A stretch of DNA of 6,670 nucleotides from Oscillospiraceae bacterium (GTDB taxonomy: Bacteria; Bacillota; Clostridia; Oscillospirales; UBA929). The position numbers were made by a program, and so were the translations under genes. This document shows, piece after piece, positions 1-6,024 of the stretch. How positions within the stretch are numbered: position 1 is the first letter of the stretch; each line of letters starts with the position of its first letter. Where the stretch lies: positions 1 to 6,670 of the forward strand of contig JAISVO010000156.1 of NCBI GenBank assembly GCA_031271525.1. Reading direction: 5' to 3'. The notes below the pieces were generated by a model. It was given only the letters and a program-made list of their open reading frames with translations, had not been told where the DNA came from and made no database searches.

Positions 1-841
1 GCGACGTGTTGCTGTTCTTCAGCGCCACGCCGACATTCGGCGTCACCGGGTTGGGTTTCAGCGACGCGAGCCACGCGTCCGTCTGGTCGCGCGTCGGGCT
101 GTCGGTGCCGAAGACCGCCGCGAAGTCGATAAAGAACCGGCGCGTCTGACCGCCCATCGAATCGATCTGTGATTGCAGGTCGCCTTCGGCGACGGTGGCG
201 CGGGCTTCCTCGGCGGCTTGCGCGTCTCGCAGGTCTGCGGTTTCCGCGCCCAAGTCCTGCCGCAGCGCCGCCGTTGTGCTCTGGGTTTTGGCATCCAAGT
301 CCGCGACGGCATTTGCGTTGTAGGTATCTCCGGTCTCCCGCGCCGTTCGTTCGGTGTCCTGTGCGGCTTTCACGTCCGCAATATCCGAGAGCCGCGCGGC
401 GGTTTCCGCGTCAACGGTCTGCCGCAGCGCCGCCTCCGCGCTCTGCGCCCGGCTTGTTTCGTCCGTGACGGCTTGCGCGTTCTCCGTGTCCCCGGCTTCC
501 CGGTAACTCATTTCGTCCTCGATCTGCGCTTGCAAGATGTTGTCCGCGCCCTGCCGTTCCGCGGCTTCTCCGGCGACGGCTTGCGAACGCGCCGAAGCTT
601 CCGTTTCAATATCCGCTTTCAGTGCGGCATCCTCCGTCTCCCGCGCCTGCACCTCTGCCGTTAGCGCCTCCGCCGTGGCGGCCGCCGCGATCTGCGCCGC
701 CTGATCCGCCGTCAGGTGGATTTGCCGGTTCCCGACGTGCAGCGTCACGGTCTGCCCGTCCGGCGTGATCACGGTATCCGACGACAGGTGTACCGGCGCG
801 GCGTCCCCGCCGATCAGCGATACAAGTTCCGATATGGTCAT
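1..841 (-). CDS. Tail fibre / receptor-binding protein, N-terminal part (runs off window)
   Basis: The frame is open from ATG at 841-839 to the window edge, giving 280 codons with no stop, so the C-terminal part is missing. A Shine-Dalgarno GGGAGG lies 9 bases before the ATG, and the ATG overlaps the stop of the upstream YmfQ-like gene as ATGA, which suggests translational coupling. Residues 1-42 form a short N-terminal head (starts MTISELVSLIGG), likely the baseplate attachment part. Residues about 43-228 are rich in Ala, Glu, Gln, Asp and Arg with a heptad-like pattern and no proline, as expected for a long trimeric coiled-coil shaft. The unit AALRQ...AET recurs at residues 137 and 191. From about residue 234 (RRFFIDFAAVFGTDSPT) the sequence becomes mixed and probably starts a globular domain. 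Function is inferred from position after YmfQ and from the coiled-coil shaft. The receptor-binding tip is not in view, so specificity cannot be judged. Confidence 0.8.
   Translation of the reverse strand, partial: MTISELVSLIGGDAAPVHLSSDTVITPDGQTVTLHVGNRQIHLTADQAAQIAAAATAEALTAEVQARETEDAALKADIETEASARSQAVAGEAAERQGADNILQAQIEDEMSYREAGDTENAQAVTDETSRAQSAEAALRQTVDAETAARLSDIADVKAAQDTERTARETGDTYNANAVADLDAKTQSTTAALRQDLGAETADLRDAQAAEEARATVAEGDLQSQIDSMGGQTRRFFIDFAAVFGTDSPTRDQTDAWLASLKPNPVTPNVGVALKNSNTS
237..434 (-). repeat. Direct repeat pair inside the fibre shaft (36 bp copies, 162 bp period)
   Basis: Two 36-base copies at 237-272 and 399-434 share the same first 12 and last 15 bases and differ mainly in the middle. 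They lie 162 bp apart, exactly 54 codons, so the repeat keeps the reading frame. In protein they encode AALRQ plus AET at residues 191 and 137. A weaker third copy (AALKADIETE) starts at residue 72. This looks like internal duplication of coiled-coil units. Confidence 0.7.
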
Positions 842-1491
842 GCATTCATCCCTCCCGCGATATAGGCTCGGTTAATCCCTCTTTCGTCCCGCGTGTACAG
901 CTCGGCAAGTGCTCCGGTGTCCGCGTTGACGGCGTACGCCCGGCGCGGCACCTCCGGGATTGACGGCAGCGTTGTCTCCATCACGCTCATCGCCCCAGCG
1001 ACAATCACAACCGGCGCGGCGGCGGCGGGCGACTCCGTGACGGCTGTGACGTGCAGCAGCATATTGGCGGGCTTCACGTCGGTCAGCACGCCGATAATAT
1101 CATCCGTCGGGCGTTCGTCATCCGGCGTGTAGCGCAGCGTCAGACCGATCAGGTAATCAACGACGTCAACACCGAAGTTCCCCGCGCCCATCAGCTCGGC
1201 CAGCCAGTTTTTCAGCCAGCGGAGGGTATACGGCAGCTTCAGCCCAAGCATCGACAGGACGCGCGTCCGGCGCACCTCCAAGCCGTCCGTTCCCTTCGGA
1301 CGGATGCCCAGCATTTTCTCCCACCGCCGGACGCCGTAATCCTCCGCTGTCGGGACAAATTGGTTTTCGAGCGTACTGTCCTGCGCCGCCCACAGGTCTT
1401 CCAGTTCCGGCTGTTCCGCCTGCATCAGCGCCTTAAACTCCGGCACCTCACGCAGCACAACCGGCAGATAGTCCAGTATCCGTCTATCCAC
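838..1491 (-). CDS. xkdU: YmfQ/XkdU-family (DUF2313) baseplate protein
   Basis: A protein of 217 residues, close to the roughly 190-200 usual for the YmfQ/DUF2313 family (Mu gp48 and PBSX XkdU type), which joins the baseplate wedge to the tail fibre. Family features are the N-terminal LPxVLREVPEFKALMQAEQPEL stretch (residues 9-30), the WEKMLGI motif (57-63), the RRTRVLSML helix (74-82), and the TLRWLKNWLAEL segment (89-100) followed by a beta-rich part ending in PANMLLHV (141-148). Residues from about 152 on (Ala/Val rich, then RRAYAVNADTG) form a C-terminal extension I do not recognise. The start is GTG at 1491-1489, supported by a GAGGGGGG Shine-Dalgarno a few bases upstream and by an 8-bp overlap with the end of the baseplate J gene. 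Its stop overlaps the fibre ATG. Position between baseplate J and fibre fits the family. The symbol is given by family resemblance only. Confidence 0.87.
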   Translation of the reverse strand: MDRRILDYLPVVLREVPEFKALMQAEQPELEDLWAAQDSTLENQFVPTAEDYGVRRWEKMLGIRPKGTDGLEVRRTRVLSMLGLKLPYTLRWLKNWLAELMGAGNFGVDVVDYLIGLTLRYTPDDERPTDDIIGVLTDVKPANMLLHVTAVTESPAAAAPVVIVAGAMSVMETTLPSIPEVPRRAYAVNADTGALAELYTRDERGINRAYIAGGMNA

Positions 1492-2698
1492 TCACAACCC
1501 CCCTCACTGGGATGTGCACGGCGTCAAGGGCGATGTTGCCCGCCTCCCCGTTCAACAGCGTGTTCTGCGCGTCCACGACGCCGGGGCAATCCAGCAAACG
1601 GGTCTCAATCTGCGACACCCGCACGGTCAGCGCGTCCGAACCCTGCCATCCCCGCGCAAGCTCGGCAAAGTAGGCGTCAATGGCTTCCAGCGCATAGCTC
1701 TCGACTGCCGCCCAGTCCCACCCGGATTGGTATTGCAGCGTCAGCGCAACGTCAATTGTTTGACTTTGCGCCCCCTCCGCCTTCACCACATGCCCGATCG
1801 GGGCAAGACCCAGCCCTTCCCCATGACCGTCCGGCGGGTCAACCGCGTCCTGCACGTCCGAGATCAGGTCATCGGTCGGCACACCGTAAGCGCTGTCTAA
1901 CAGCACCAGCTTCACCGCGCCGCCGACAGTCAGCAGCAGGTCAGCCGCCGCCGTATACACCGCCGTCAGCCATGCCCGCGCCGCGACGGGCAGGGTCGGG
2001 AGCGCGGACGCGACCCACGCGGCAACCTCGCCGTCCGGCACGAACGACTGCGGATCGATGTCCGCGTTCCACGCCGGGAACACCTTTACAGCGCCCACCC
2101 CGGGCAGGGCGAGCACTTTGTCTTTATAGTCCTGCCGGTTCCCGCCGAATGCCTGAGATGTCAAGCTGTCGATATACCGTTGCCGGAAAACCTCCGTGCC
2201 CTCTTCGTCCGCACCGGGGATCAGCAGCTCAACCAGCACGGCGCTTGTCAAACCGCTGATGTATTCAATCGGAATCAGGCTCCCGAACAACTCGTTGCCC
2301 GCCGCGCCCGGCGTCTCACACTGTACGCGATAGGCGCGAGTGTCGTCCGTATCGTCCTCCGGCAGGCGCTCGGTGATGACGTAATTCAGGTTTTCCAGCG
2401 AGAACCGGGAGCCGATGGGAACCTCCCTGTTGAATTCGGCGCGGAGCACCGCTCCGGTGGCGGCTTTCGGCGTCAAGCCGCGCTCCGCCGCGCGCAGGAT
2501 TAGGTAGGGGCGCGGCGCGGTATCCGCGAACGTAGCGCCCAGAATGAAATCCAGCGCGGTATACAGGATCGCCAACTCCACCGCCGCCGGAGCGGTGGCG
2601 TCCCATATGATCGAACCCTCCCGGGTATCGATGTCAGGCGGAACCCGCTTCAGTATCCGATCCATGATCGCGCCGTATGTCTGCGCCTCAAACGCCAT
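1484..2698 (-). CDS. xkdT: Baseplate J-like protein (XkdT family)
   Basis: A protein of 404 residues of the Baseplate_J family (P2 gpJ, Mu gp47, PBSX XkdT), a wedge component of contractile tail baseplates. Recognisable parts are the N-terminal helix MDRILKRVPPDIDTREGSII (12-31) with the D-x-R-EGS-I-x-D signature, the beta domain around VPIGSRF (93-99), the GADEEGTEVFRQRY helix (162-175), the FGGNRQDYKDKVLALPGVGAVKV segment (184-206, the usual G-G-x-x-x-DY...PGV pattern), and VGGAVKLVLLDS (258-269). Residues about 212-257 are an Ala-rich helical stretch between PAWNAD and VGGAVKL that typical members lack; XkdT itself is about 350 residues. The ATG at 2698 has GGAG 10 bases upstream. It follows the LysM gene by 22 bases and overlaps the next gene by 8 bp. 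The symbol reflects family only. Confidence 0.93.
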   Translation of the reverse strand: MAFEAQTYGAIMDRILKRVPPDIDTREGSIIWDATAPAAVELAILYTALDFILGATFADTAPRPYLILRAAERGLTPKAATGAVLRAEFNREVPIGSRFSLENLNYVITERLPEDDTDDTRAYRVQCETPGAAGNELFGSLIPIEYISGLTSAVLVELLIPGADEEGTEVFRQRYIDSLTSQAFGGNRQDYKDKVLALPGVGAVKVFPAWNADIDPQSFVPDGEVAAWVASALPTLPVAARAWLTAVYTAAADLLLTVGGAVKLVLLDSAYGVPTDDLISDVQDAVDPPDGHGEGLGLAPIGHVVKAEGAQSQTIDVALTLQYQSGWDWAAVESYALEAIDAYFAELARGWQGSDALTVRVSQIETRLLDCPGVVDAQNTLLNGEAGNIALDAVHIPVRGVVSG

Positions 2699-2720
2699 GC
2701 ATTACTCACTCCGTTCGTTG

Positions 2721-3485
2721 TCAACTGTCCATCGTCACCTGATCATACTTCCACGTACCCGTCCCTTCGTCCAGCACCGCCAGAGGGGCGTTTATGGGCG
2801 CGGCGCTGGGTGCGGCGGCGGACGCGGAAAGTTCCGGGATCGTCAGCTCCTGCCCGGTGTAAATCAGGTTCGGGTTGCTGATCTTGTCCCGGTTCGCCTC
2901 GAAAATCTTCATATACAGCGAGCCGTCGCCGTAGTATTTCTTCGCGAGTGCCCACAGCGTATCGCCCGCCGCCACTTTGTGGGTCTTCGCGTTCGGCGGG
3001 TTGCCCTCCGGGCGCGGCTGCTCCACCGTGGCAGTGCCCGTCTCGGGCGTCACCTTAACCGTTTTCGCGCCGAAGTCCACATACTGCTTCAGCATCAGCG
3101 TCACGTACACGTCCAGCCCGTTCGTGGCGTCCTCGTCGATTGTATAGCTCTCGATGCTCACCTTGATATTGGTGTCAAACAGCGGGAAGCCGTTCGGCGC
3201 GGCGCGGCTCATGATAAACCGCGCCGGGCGCCTTTCTGTCATAATCCGCTCAAAGTTTGACAGATACACGTCCGGCCGCGAGTATCGGATGTCGCCGTAT
3301 TCTTCCAGCATCGGAAACAGCAGCGTCACGGTGATCTCGGTCAAGCCGGGATGTTTGAGGAAATTGACCTCCCCGTCGTTGACCAGCGTGATCGTCTTGT
3401 TCTTCCCCTTGATCTTCAGTTCGAGCTTGCCGGGGGTCACCGGCATCTCCATGTCGTCCAGATACATCACATAACCGCCGCTCAT
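2721..3485 (-). CDS. xkdP: LysM-domain tail protein (XkdP family)
   Basis: A protein of 254 residues. Residues about 7-140 are the XkdP-type N-terminal domain: MYLDDMEMPVTPGKLELKI, then NDGEVNFLKHPGL, YSRPDVYLSNFERI, and the Y-V-TLMLKQYVDFG strand. A Pro-rich linker (145-167) leads to one LysM domain at about 168-217 with the KVAAGDTLWALAKKYYGDG and NPNLIYTGQELTIP signatures. LysM binds peptidoglycan glycan chains. In this family the protein sits at the tail hub just below the tape measure. The start at 3485 overlaps the tape measure stop as ATGA and has GGAGG 7 bases upstream; a second Met at residue 7 matches where many homologues begin but has a poorer ribosome site. The last 35 residues (Ala/Pro-rich, ending WKYDQVTMDS) extend beyond the usual end just after LysM and are unrecognised. 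Confidence 0.92.
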   Translation of the reverse strand: MSGGYVMYLDDMEMPVTPGKLELKIKGKNKTITLVNDGEVNFLKHPGLTEITVTLLFPMLEEYGDIRYSRPDVYLSNFERIMTERRPARFIMSRAAPNGFPLFDTNIKVSIESYTIDEDATNGLDVYVTLMLKQYVDFGAKTVKVTPETGTATVEQPRPEGNPPNAKTHKVAAGDTLWALAKKYYGDGSLYMKIFEANRDKISNPNLIYTGQELTIPELSASAAAPSAAPINAPLAVLDEGTGTWKYDQVTMDS

Positions 3486-5746
3486 GACGCCGCCTCCATA
3501 TCGGATGCGACAGCCTCCGTCACCCCGTCCACGAACCGGGTGATGATGCCGTCCACGTCCAGATCACTGTCAATGCGGTTGGTCATGCCGGTCATATCCA
3601 CCTTGATCTCCGCCGTTGTGAACCGGTTGACCGCCTCGCGCTCCGCGATCTCGCGCAGATACTTGAGGTCTTCGTTGGATATGTCGAGGCTGTTGGCCAT
3701 ACGCCGGGTATTGGCGGCGGTTTCCTGATCATAGACGCTGCCGAAAGAATTGACAATCGCCTGGTTCTCCGCCCACCCGTCCATCAAATACTGCATGTCA
3801 TTTCTTATCGTGTCGCGGTTTTGCGTCGCGTCGAATAAAGATGTTGACCTTAGCAAGATGTCCATGTAGTCAGCGCCGTTAACGCTTGCGAACCTTGCCT
3901 GCTCGTCCCGCACCACCATGTCCGCCTGAATCCATGCTTGCGCCGCGTTTTGCAGTTCGGTTTTGTACGCCGCCGCGAACGCCTGCGCCTCGGCGTAACG
4001 GTAGAACGCATCAGCCGCCGCGTACAGTGAACCCTCTATACCGTATATCGCGCCGGTCGTCGCGTCAAACTGCGCGTTCAAGTTCGGGATGAGGCTATTG
4101 ACCTCGCCCACCACAGCGCCCATCTGCGCGATCGCCGCGCTGCTACGGTCGCCGCTCTGGTAGAGCCGATTATACGCGTCCGCGAGGTACAGCGCAGTCG
4201 ACGCCGCGCCCATGCTCTCCGCCGCGGTGGCGGCAATCGAGGCTTGCATGGCGGCAACCGGGTCTTCCGTTTCAACAGAAGTAGTCAAGCTCCCCCATGT
4301 ATCCGCGATAAACTGCTCCATCAGCGCCGGGTTTGAGTATTTCGTTTCGCCGCTGCCCTGTATATCCGGCATGTTTTCAAAAATGCGTATTATTTCCATC
4401 GGGACGGTAGTGCCGTTTTCTACGGCGTTGGTCACCGTTTCAGTCAACAGCGGATTGATCGGTTCAGGCGGAGCCATGCGCATCAGTCTCTCTGCCGGAG
4501 AGCCGACAAGCTCACCGCTCATGACGGTGACCACAACCGACCCGAGGGCAAACCCTGTTCCCACCACCAGCGCGATATACGGGTTCGAAAGCACGGCGCC
4601 GTTAAGCGCCAACTGCGCCGCATGCCAAGCAATGATTGCGCCTGTTATCCCGCCGATCAGTGTCACAATATCGGATTGGTGGCTCCGAATGTAGTCAAAC
4701 ACATCAACAATACCTTCCAGCACCACAACGGCAATATCCGCAACGTCAACAAGCGCCCCTCCGATGTCAACCATCAAGTCCTTCACCCGGTCGCTGTTCG
4801 CAAGCTCGCTGAGTTTCTCCAGCACCGGCGCCATAGCGTCCGTGGCGGTGTTTTCAAATTGCGTCCATACCTGCTCCCACGTCGTCGGCATCGCTTCAAA
4901 GCGGGCGTTGATTTCGTCCGAGGCGGAGAACAGCGCGTTCTTGATCACGTCCGCCGTCAGCAGCCCGTCCGCCGACCACTCCTTCAACGTGCCGCTGACA
5001 CCGGCGTTCCGCATATAGTCCGTGATCGCGTTCGCGAGCAGCGGCGCGTTTTCCACGATAGAGCGGAACTCATCTCCCTGTAATTTTCCCGCCGACATCG
5101 CCTGTGTCAGCTGGTACATGGCGGAGGTCTGCTCTTGAATGCTTGCGCCGCCGATCACGAAGTTCTTGTTCATCAACTCGGTAAACCGCACGATTTCCTC
5201 GAAGCCGGAGAAGGATTTCCCGGCGTTGATCCCCATCTTGGTTACCGCGTCGGCGGTAGACTGGAAGCCCGCCCTTGTGCGGTTCGCCATGTCCATGATC
5301 TGCTGCTGTGCCATCGAAACGTTTTCCGTACCGACGATCAGGTCAAGCCGCGCCTGTGTGCCCGCTATATTGTCCGAAAGGGTTAAGAGTCTCCCGATAC
5401 CCTGTACAGAAGCGTACGCCGCCACCATACCGCCGATCCTGCCGATAAGCCCGTCAACGGCGGAACTTCCGGCGCGGATGGAGCGGTTCACGTCGTTCTG
5501 TTGGCTCTCCACGCGGCTCTGCTGGTCTTCCACATCGCGGTAGTTCCGCTCCATCTGCTCCACAAGGGCGTTGGCGTCGGAGAGCGCCACGCGGGCGCTT
5601 GTCATGCTCTCAATATCCATCGTTTGACCGGACGCCGCCTGCAAGCGCTCAAAGCTCGTCAGGCAGATGTCCAGCGCCGACGTGACGCTGCGCAAAACGC
5701 CGCTCATGCCGTCGTTCAGCCGCAGTTGTGATTGGACGGTCGCCAT
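3482..5746 (-). CDS. Phage tail tape measure protein (TMP_3-like)
   Basis: Begins MATVQSQLRLNDGMSGVLRS and has 754 residues. It sets tail length and is ejected with the DNA. A Gln/Glu/Arg-rich coiled coil covers about residues 45-95. The tape measure core covers about 115-315, with the family signatures TQARLDLI (130-137), STADAVTKMGINAG, IGGASIQEQTSAMYQLTQAM (198-217), GDEFRSIVENAPLLANAI and TTWEQVWTQFENTA. Hydrophobic stretches at about 331-348, 361-381 and 388-409 could be membrane segments used in DNA delivery. The C-terminal part is helical and ends in a short beta segment (AEIKVDMTG). The ATG at 5746 is chosen because AGGAGG lies 9 bases upstream; the frame stays open upstream to 5869 but that part is the toxin 3' UTR and terminator. 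If fully helical at about 0.15 nm per residue it would span about 110 nm. It is preceded by the toxin cassette rather than directly by the chaperone gene. Confidence 0.92.
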   Translation of the reverse strand: MATVQSQLRLNDGMSGVLRSVTSALDICLTSFERLQAASGQTMDIESMTSARVALSDANALVEQMERNYRDVEDQQSRVESQQNDVNRSIRAGSSAVDGLIGRIGGMVAAYASVQGIGRLLTLSDNIAGTQARLDLIVGTENVSMAQQQIMDMANRTRAGFQSTADAVTKMGINAGKSFSGFEEIVRFTELMNKNFVIGGASIQEQTSAMYQLTQAMSAGKLQGDEFRSIVENAPLLANAITDYMRNAGVSGTLKEWSADGLLTADVIKNALFSASDEINARFEAMPTTWEQVWTQFENTATDAMAPVLEKLSELANSDRVKDLMVDIGGALVDVADIAVVVLEGIVDVFDYIRSHQSDIVTLIGGITGAIIAWHAAQLALNGAVLSNPYIALVVGTGFALGSVVVTVMSGELVGSPAERLMRMAPPEPINPLLTETVTNAVENGTTVPMEIIRIFENMPDIQGSGETKYSNPALMEQFIADTWGSLTTSVETEDPVAAMQASIAATAAESMGAASTALYLADAYNRLYQSGDRSSAAIAQMGAVVGEVNSLIPNLNAQFDATTGAIYGIEGSLYAAADAFYRYAEAQAFAAAYKTELQNAAQAWIQADMVVRDEQARFASVNGADYMDILLRSTSLFDATQNRDTIRNDMQYLMDGWAENQAIVNSFGSVYDQETAANTRRMANSLDISNEDLKYLREIAEREAVNRFTTAEIKVDMTGMTNRIDSDLDVDGIITRFVDGVTEAVASDMEAAS

Positions 5747-5755
5747 AGCCGGGAA

Positions 5756-5761
5756 CCTCCT
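5756..5761 (-). promoter_or_regulatory. Ribosome binding site fixing the tape measure start
   Basis: AGGAGG on the minus strand with a 9-base spacer to ATG at 5746. It selects this start over upstream in-frame Met codons at 5770 and 5869, which lie in or beyond a terminator hairpin. Confidence 0.85.
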
Positions 5762-5770
5762 TTTGGGCAT

Positions 5771-5797
5771 AACAAAACCGCCCCGAAAAAGGCGGTT
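5771..5797 (-). terminator. Rho-independent terminator of the toxin mRNA, just upstream of the tape measure
   Basis: On the minus strand a 7-bp perfect stem AACCGCC / GGCGGTT (5797-5791 with 5782-5776) encloses an 8-base loop TTTTTCGG and runs into TTGTT. The U tract is short, so termination may be partial. It would end the toxin transcript at about 5771, for a message of about 280 nt. It also stands between the chaperone and tape measure genes, so some read-through is needed for the tail operon. The antisense promoter -35 box overlaps its stem base. Confidence 0.72.
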
Positions 5798-5824
5798 GAC
5801 AGTCTTAATATGCTGTGATATTAT
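5796..5824 (+). promoter_or_regulatory. Strong sigma-A type promoter for the antisense RNA
   Basis: TTGACA at 5796-5801 (6 of 6 to consensus), a 17-base spacer, and TATTAT at 5819-5824 (5 of 6), with a TGA directly before the -10 box that fits an extended -10. It points right, opposite to all structural genes, and lies inside the toxin 3' UTR. The predicted start of transcription is near 5831. In type I systems the antitoxin promoter is usually the stronger one, as here. Confidence 0.85.
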
Positions 5825-5830
5825 GTAAGC

Positions 5831-5865
5831 GGTTGGGCGGCTCCTTGGCGAAGGTGGGCTGCTCC
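5831..5865 (+). repeat. Short imperfect direct repeats in the antisense RNA
   Basis: GGGCGGCTCC at 5835-5844 and GGGCTGCTCC at 5856-5865 match at 9 of 10 positions with a 21-base period; both are preceded by GGT with or without an extra T. They lie near the 5' end of the antisense RNA and so in the toxin 3' UTR. They could be contact sites for RNA pairing. Confidence 0.4.
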
Positions 5866-5894
5866 CCAATGTCGATTTAAGGTCGAAGAGAAGC

Positions 5895-5930
5895 GCCGCG
5901 CCTTAGCTTAGGGTGCGGCTATTTCTTTTT
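5895..5930 (+). terminator. Terminator of the antisense RNA
   Basis: An 8-bp stem GCCGCGCC (5895-5902) / GGTGCGGC (5912-5919), with one G-U pair and a 9-base loop, is followed by TATTTCTTTTT (5920-5930). The T tail is also the complement of the toxin stop and its Lys-Lys-Lys codons, so the toxin C-terminal lysines and the antitoxin terminator are encoded by the same bases. Confidence 0.8.
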
Positions 5931-6002
5931 GGTGATGTTAAGCACCAAATTGACAACCGCGATGATGAGCATCAAAAGCGCAATGGCTTCGAGCAACGTC
6001 AT
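5919..6002 (-). CDS. Small hydrophobic type I toxin (Hol-Tox / TxpA-like), 27 aa
   Basis: ATG at 6002-6000, stop TAG at 5921-5919, 27 residues. It starts MTLLEAIALLMLIIAVV and ends NLVLNITKKK. One membrane helix of about 18-20 residues follows a Glu at position 5, and a Lys-Lys-Lys tail ends the protein. This is the pattern of the putative holin-like toxin (Hol-Tox) group and resembles TxpA/BsrG-type toxins: short, M-T-x-x-E-A-[IL] start, a single transmembrane span and a basic tail. Such toxins insert into the membrane or disturb the cell envelope. The ribosome site AAAGGAGGGTGA is nearly perfect, with AGGAGG 8 bases from the ATG, which is strong evidence that so short a frame is translated. 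It has its own promoter, leader hairpin, antisense RNA and terminator. Toxicity is inferred from family features. The alternative is a small phage membrane protein with a holin-like role. Confidence 0.82.
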   Translation of the reverse strand: MTLLEAIALLMLIIAVVNLVLNITKKK

Positions 6003-6006
6003 ACGG

Positions 6007-6024
6007 TCACCCTCCTTTAGAGGG
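6007..6024 (-). promoter_or_regulatory. Toxin leader hairpin that sequesters the Shine-Dalgarno
   Basis: In the toxin leader CCCTC (6024-6020) can pair with GAGGG (6014-6010) across a 5-base loop TAAAG. The GAGGG is the heart of the ribosome binding site, so in the folded form the site would be hidden. Masking of the ribosome site is known for several type I toxins such as bsrG. The stem is short but all Watson-Crick. Confidence 0.5.

Larger units (their letters stand above)
5831..5930 (+). ncRNA. Antisense RNA antitoxin (type I)
   Basis: Predicted from a near-consensus promoter on its left and a hairpin plus T-rich tail on its right, giving an RNA of about 100 nt. It has no convincing reading frame or ribosome site. 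Its whole length is complementary to the toxin message, covering the last three codons, the stop and most of the 3' UTR, so the two transcripts converge tail to tail. This is the layout of txpA/ratA and bsrG/SR4 in Bacillus subtilis, where the RNA duplex is cut by RNase III and translation is blocked. The start and end are estimates from the promoter and terminator. The function is inferred from layout and from the toxin it overlaps. Confidence 0.78.

Noticed and set aside
173..664. 163-residue open frame on the plus strand
   Set aside because: It is the mirror of the fibre coiled-coil region, in a Gly/Arg/Phe-rich composition that comes from the codon bias of the other strand.
606..845. 79-residue minus-strand frame starting next to the fibre ATG
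   Set aside because: It is the wrong frame. The frame starting at 841 reads 280 codons without a stop and has coherent fibre sequence, while this one is Gly/Arg-rich and stops early.
1051..2259. 402-residue open frame on the plus strand
   Set aside because: It lies opposite the YmfQ-like and baseplate J genes, is rich in Pro, Arg and Ala as expected from a GC-rich antisense frame, has no recognisable domain, and no ribosome site was noted.
2544..3260. 238-residue plus-strand frame
   Set aside because: It lies antisense to the LysM and baseplate J genes; low-complexity His/Arg/Val content and no domain.
4212..5083. Overlapping plus-strand frames of 160 and 153 residues
   Set aside because: Both are shadows of the tape measure gene, which has strong family signatures on the minus strand in the same interval.
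5747..5869. N-terminal extension of the tape measure frame by 41 residues
   Set aside because: The extension lies over the toxin 3' UTR, the antisense promoter and the terminator hairpin, and has Pro/Arg/Ser-rich composition unlike tape measures. The start at 5746 has AGGAGG at the right distance and the usual MATVQSQLRL beginning.
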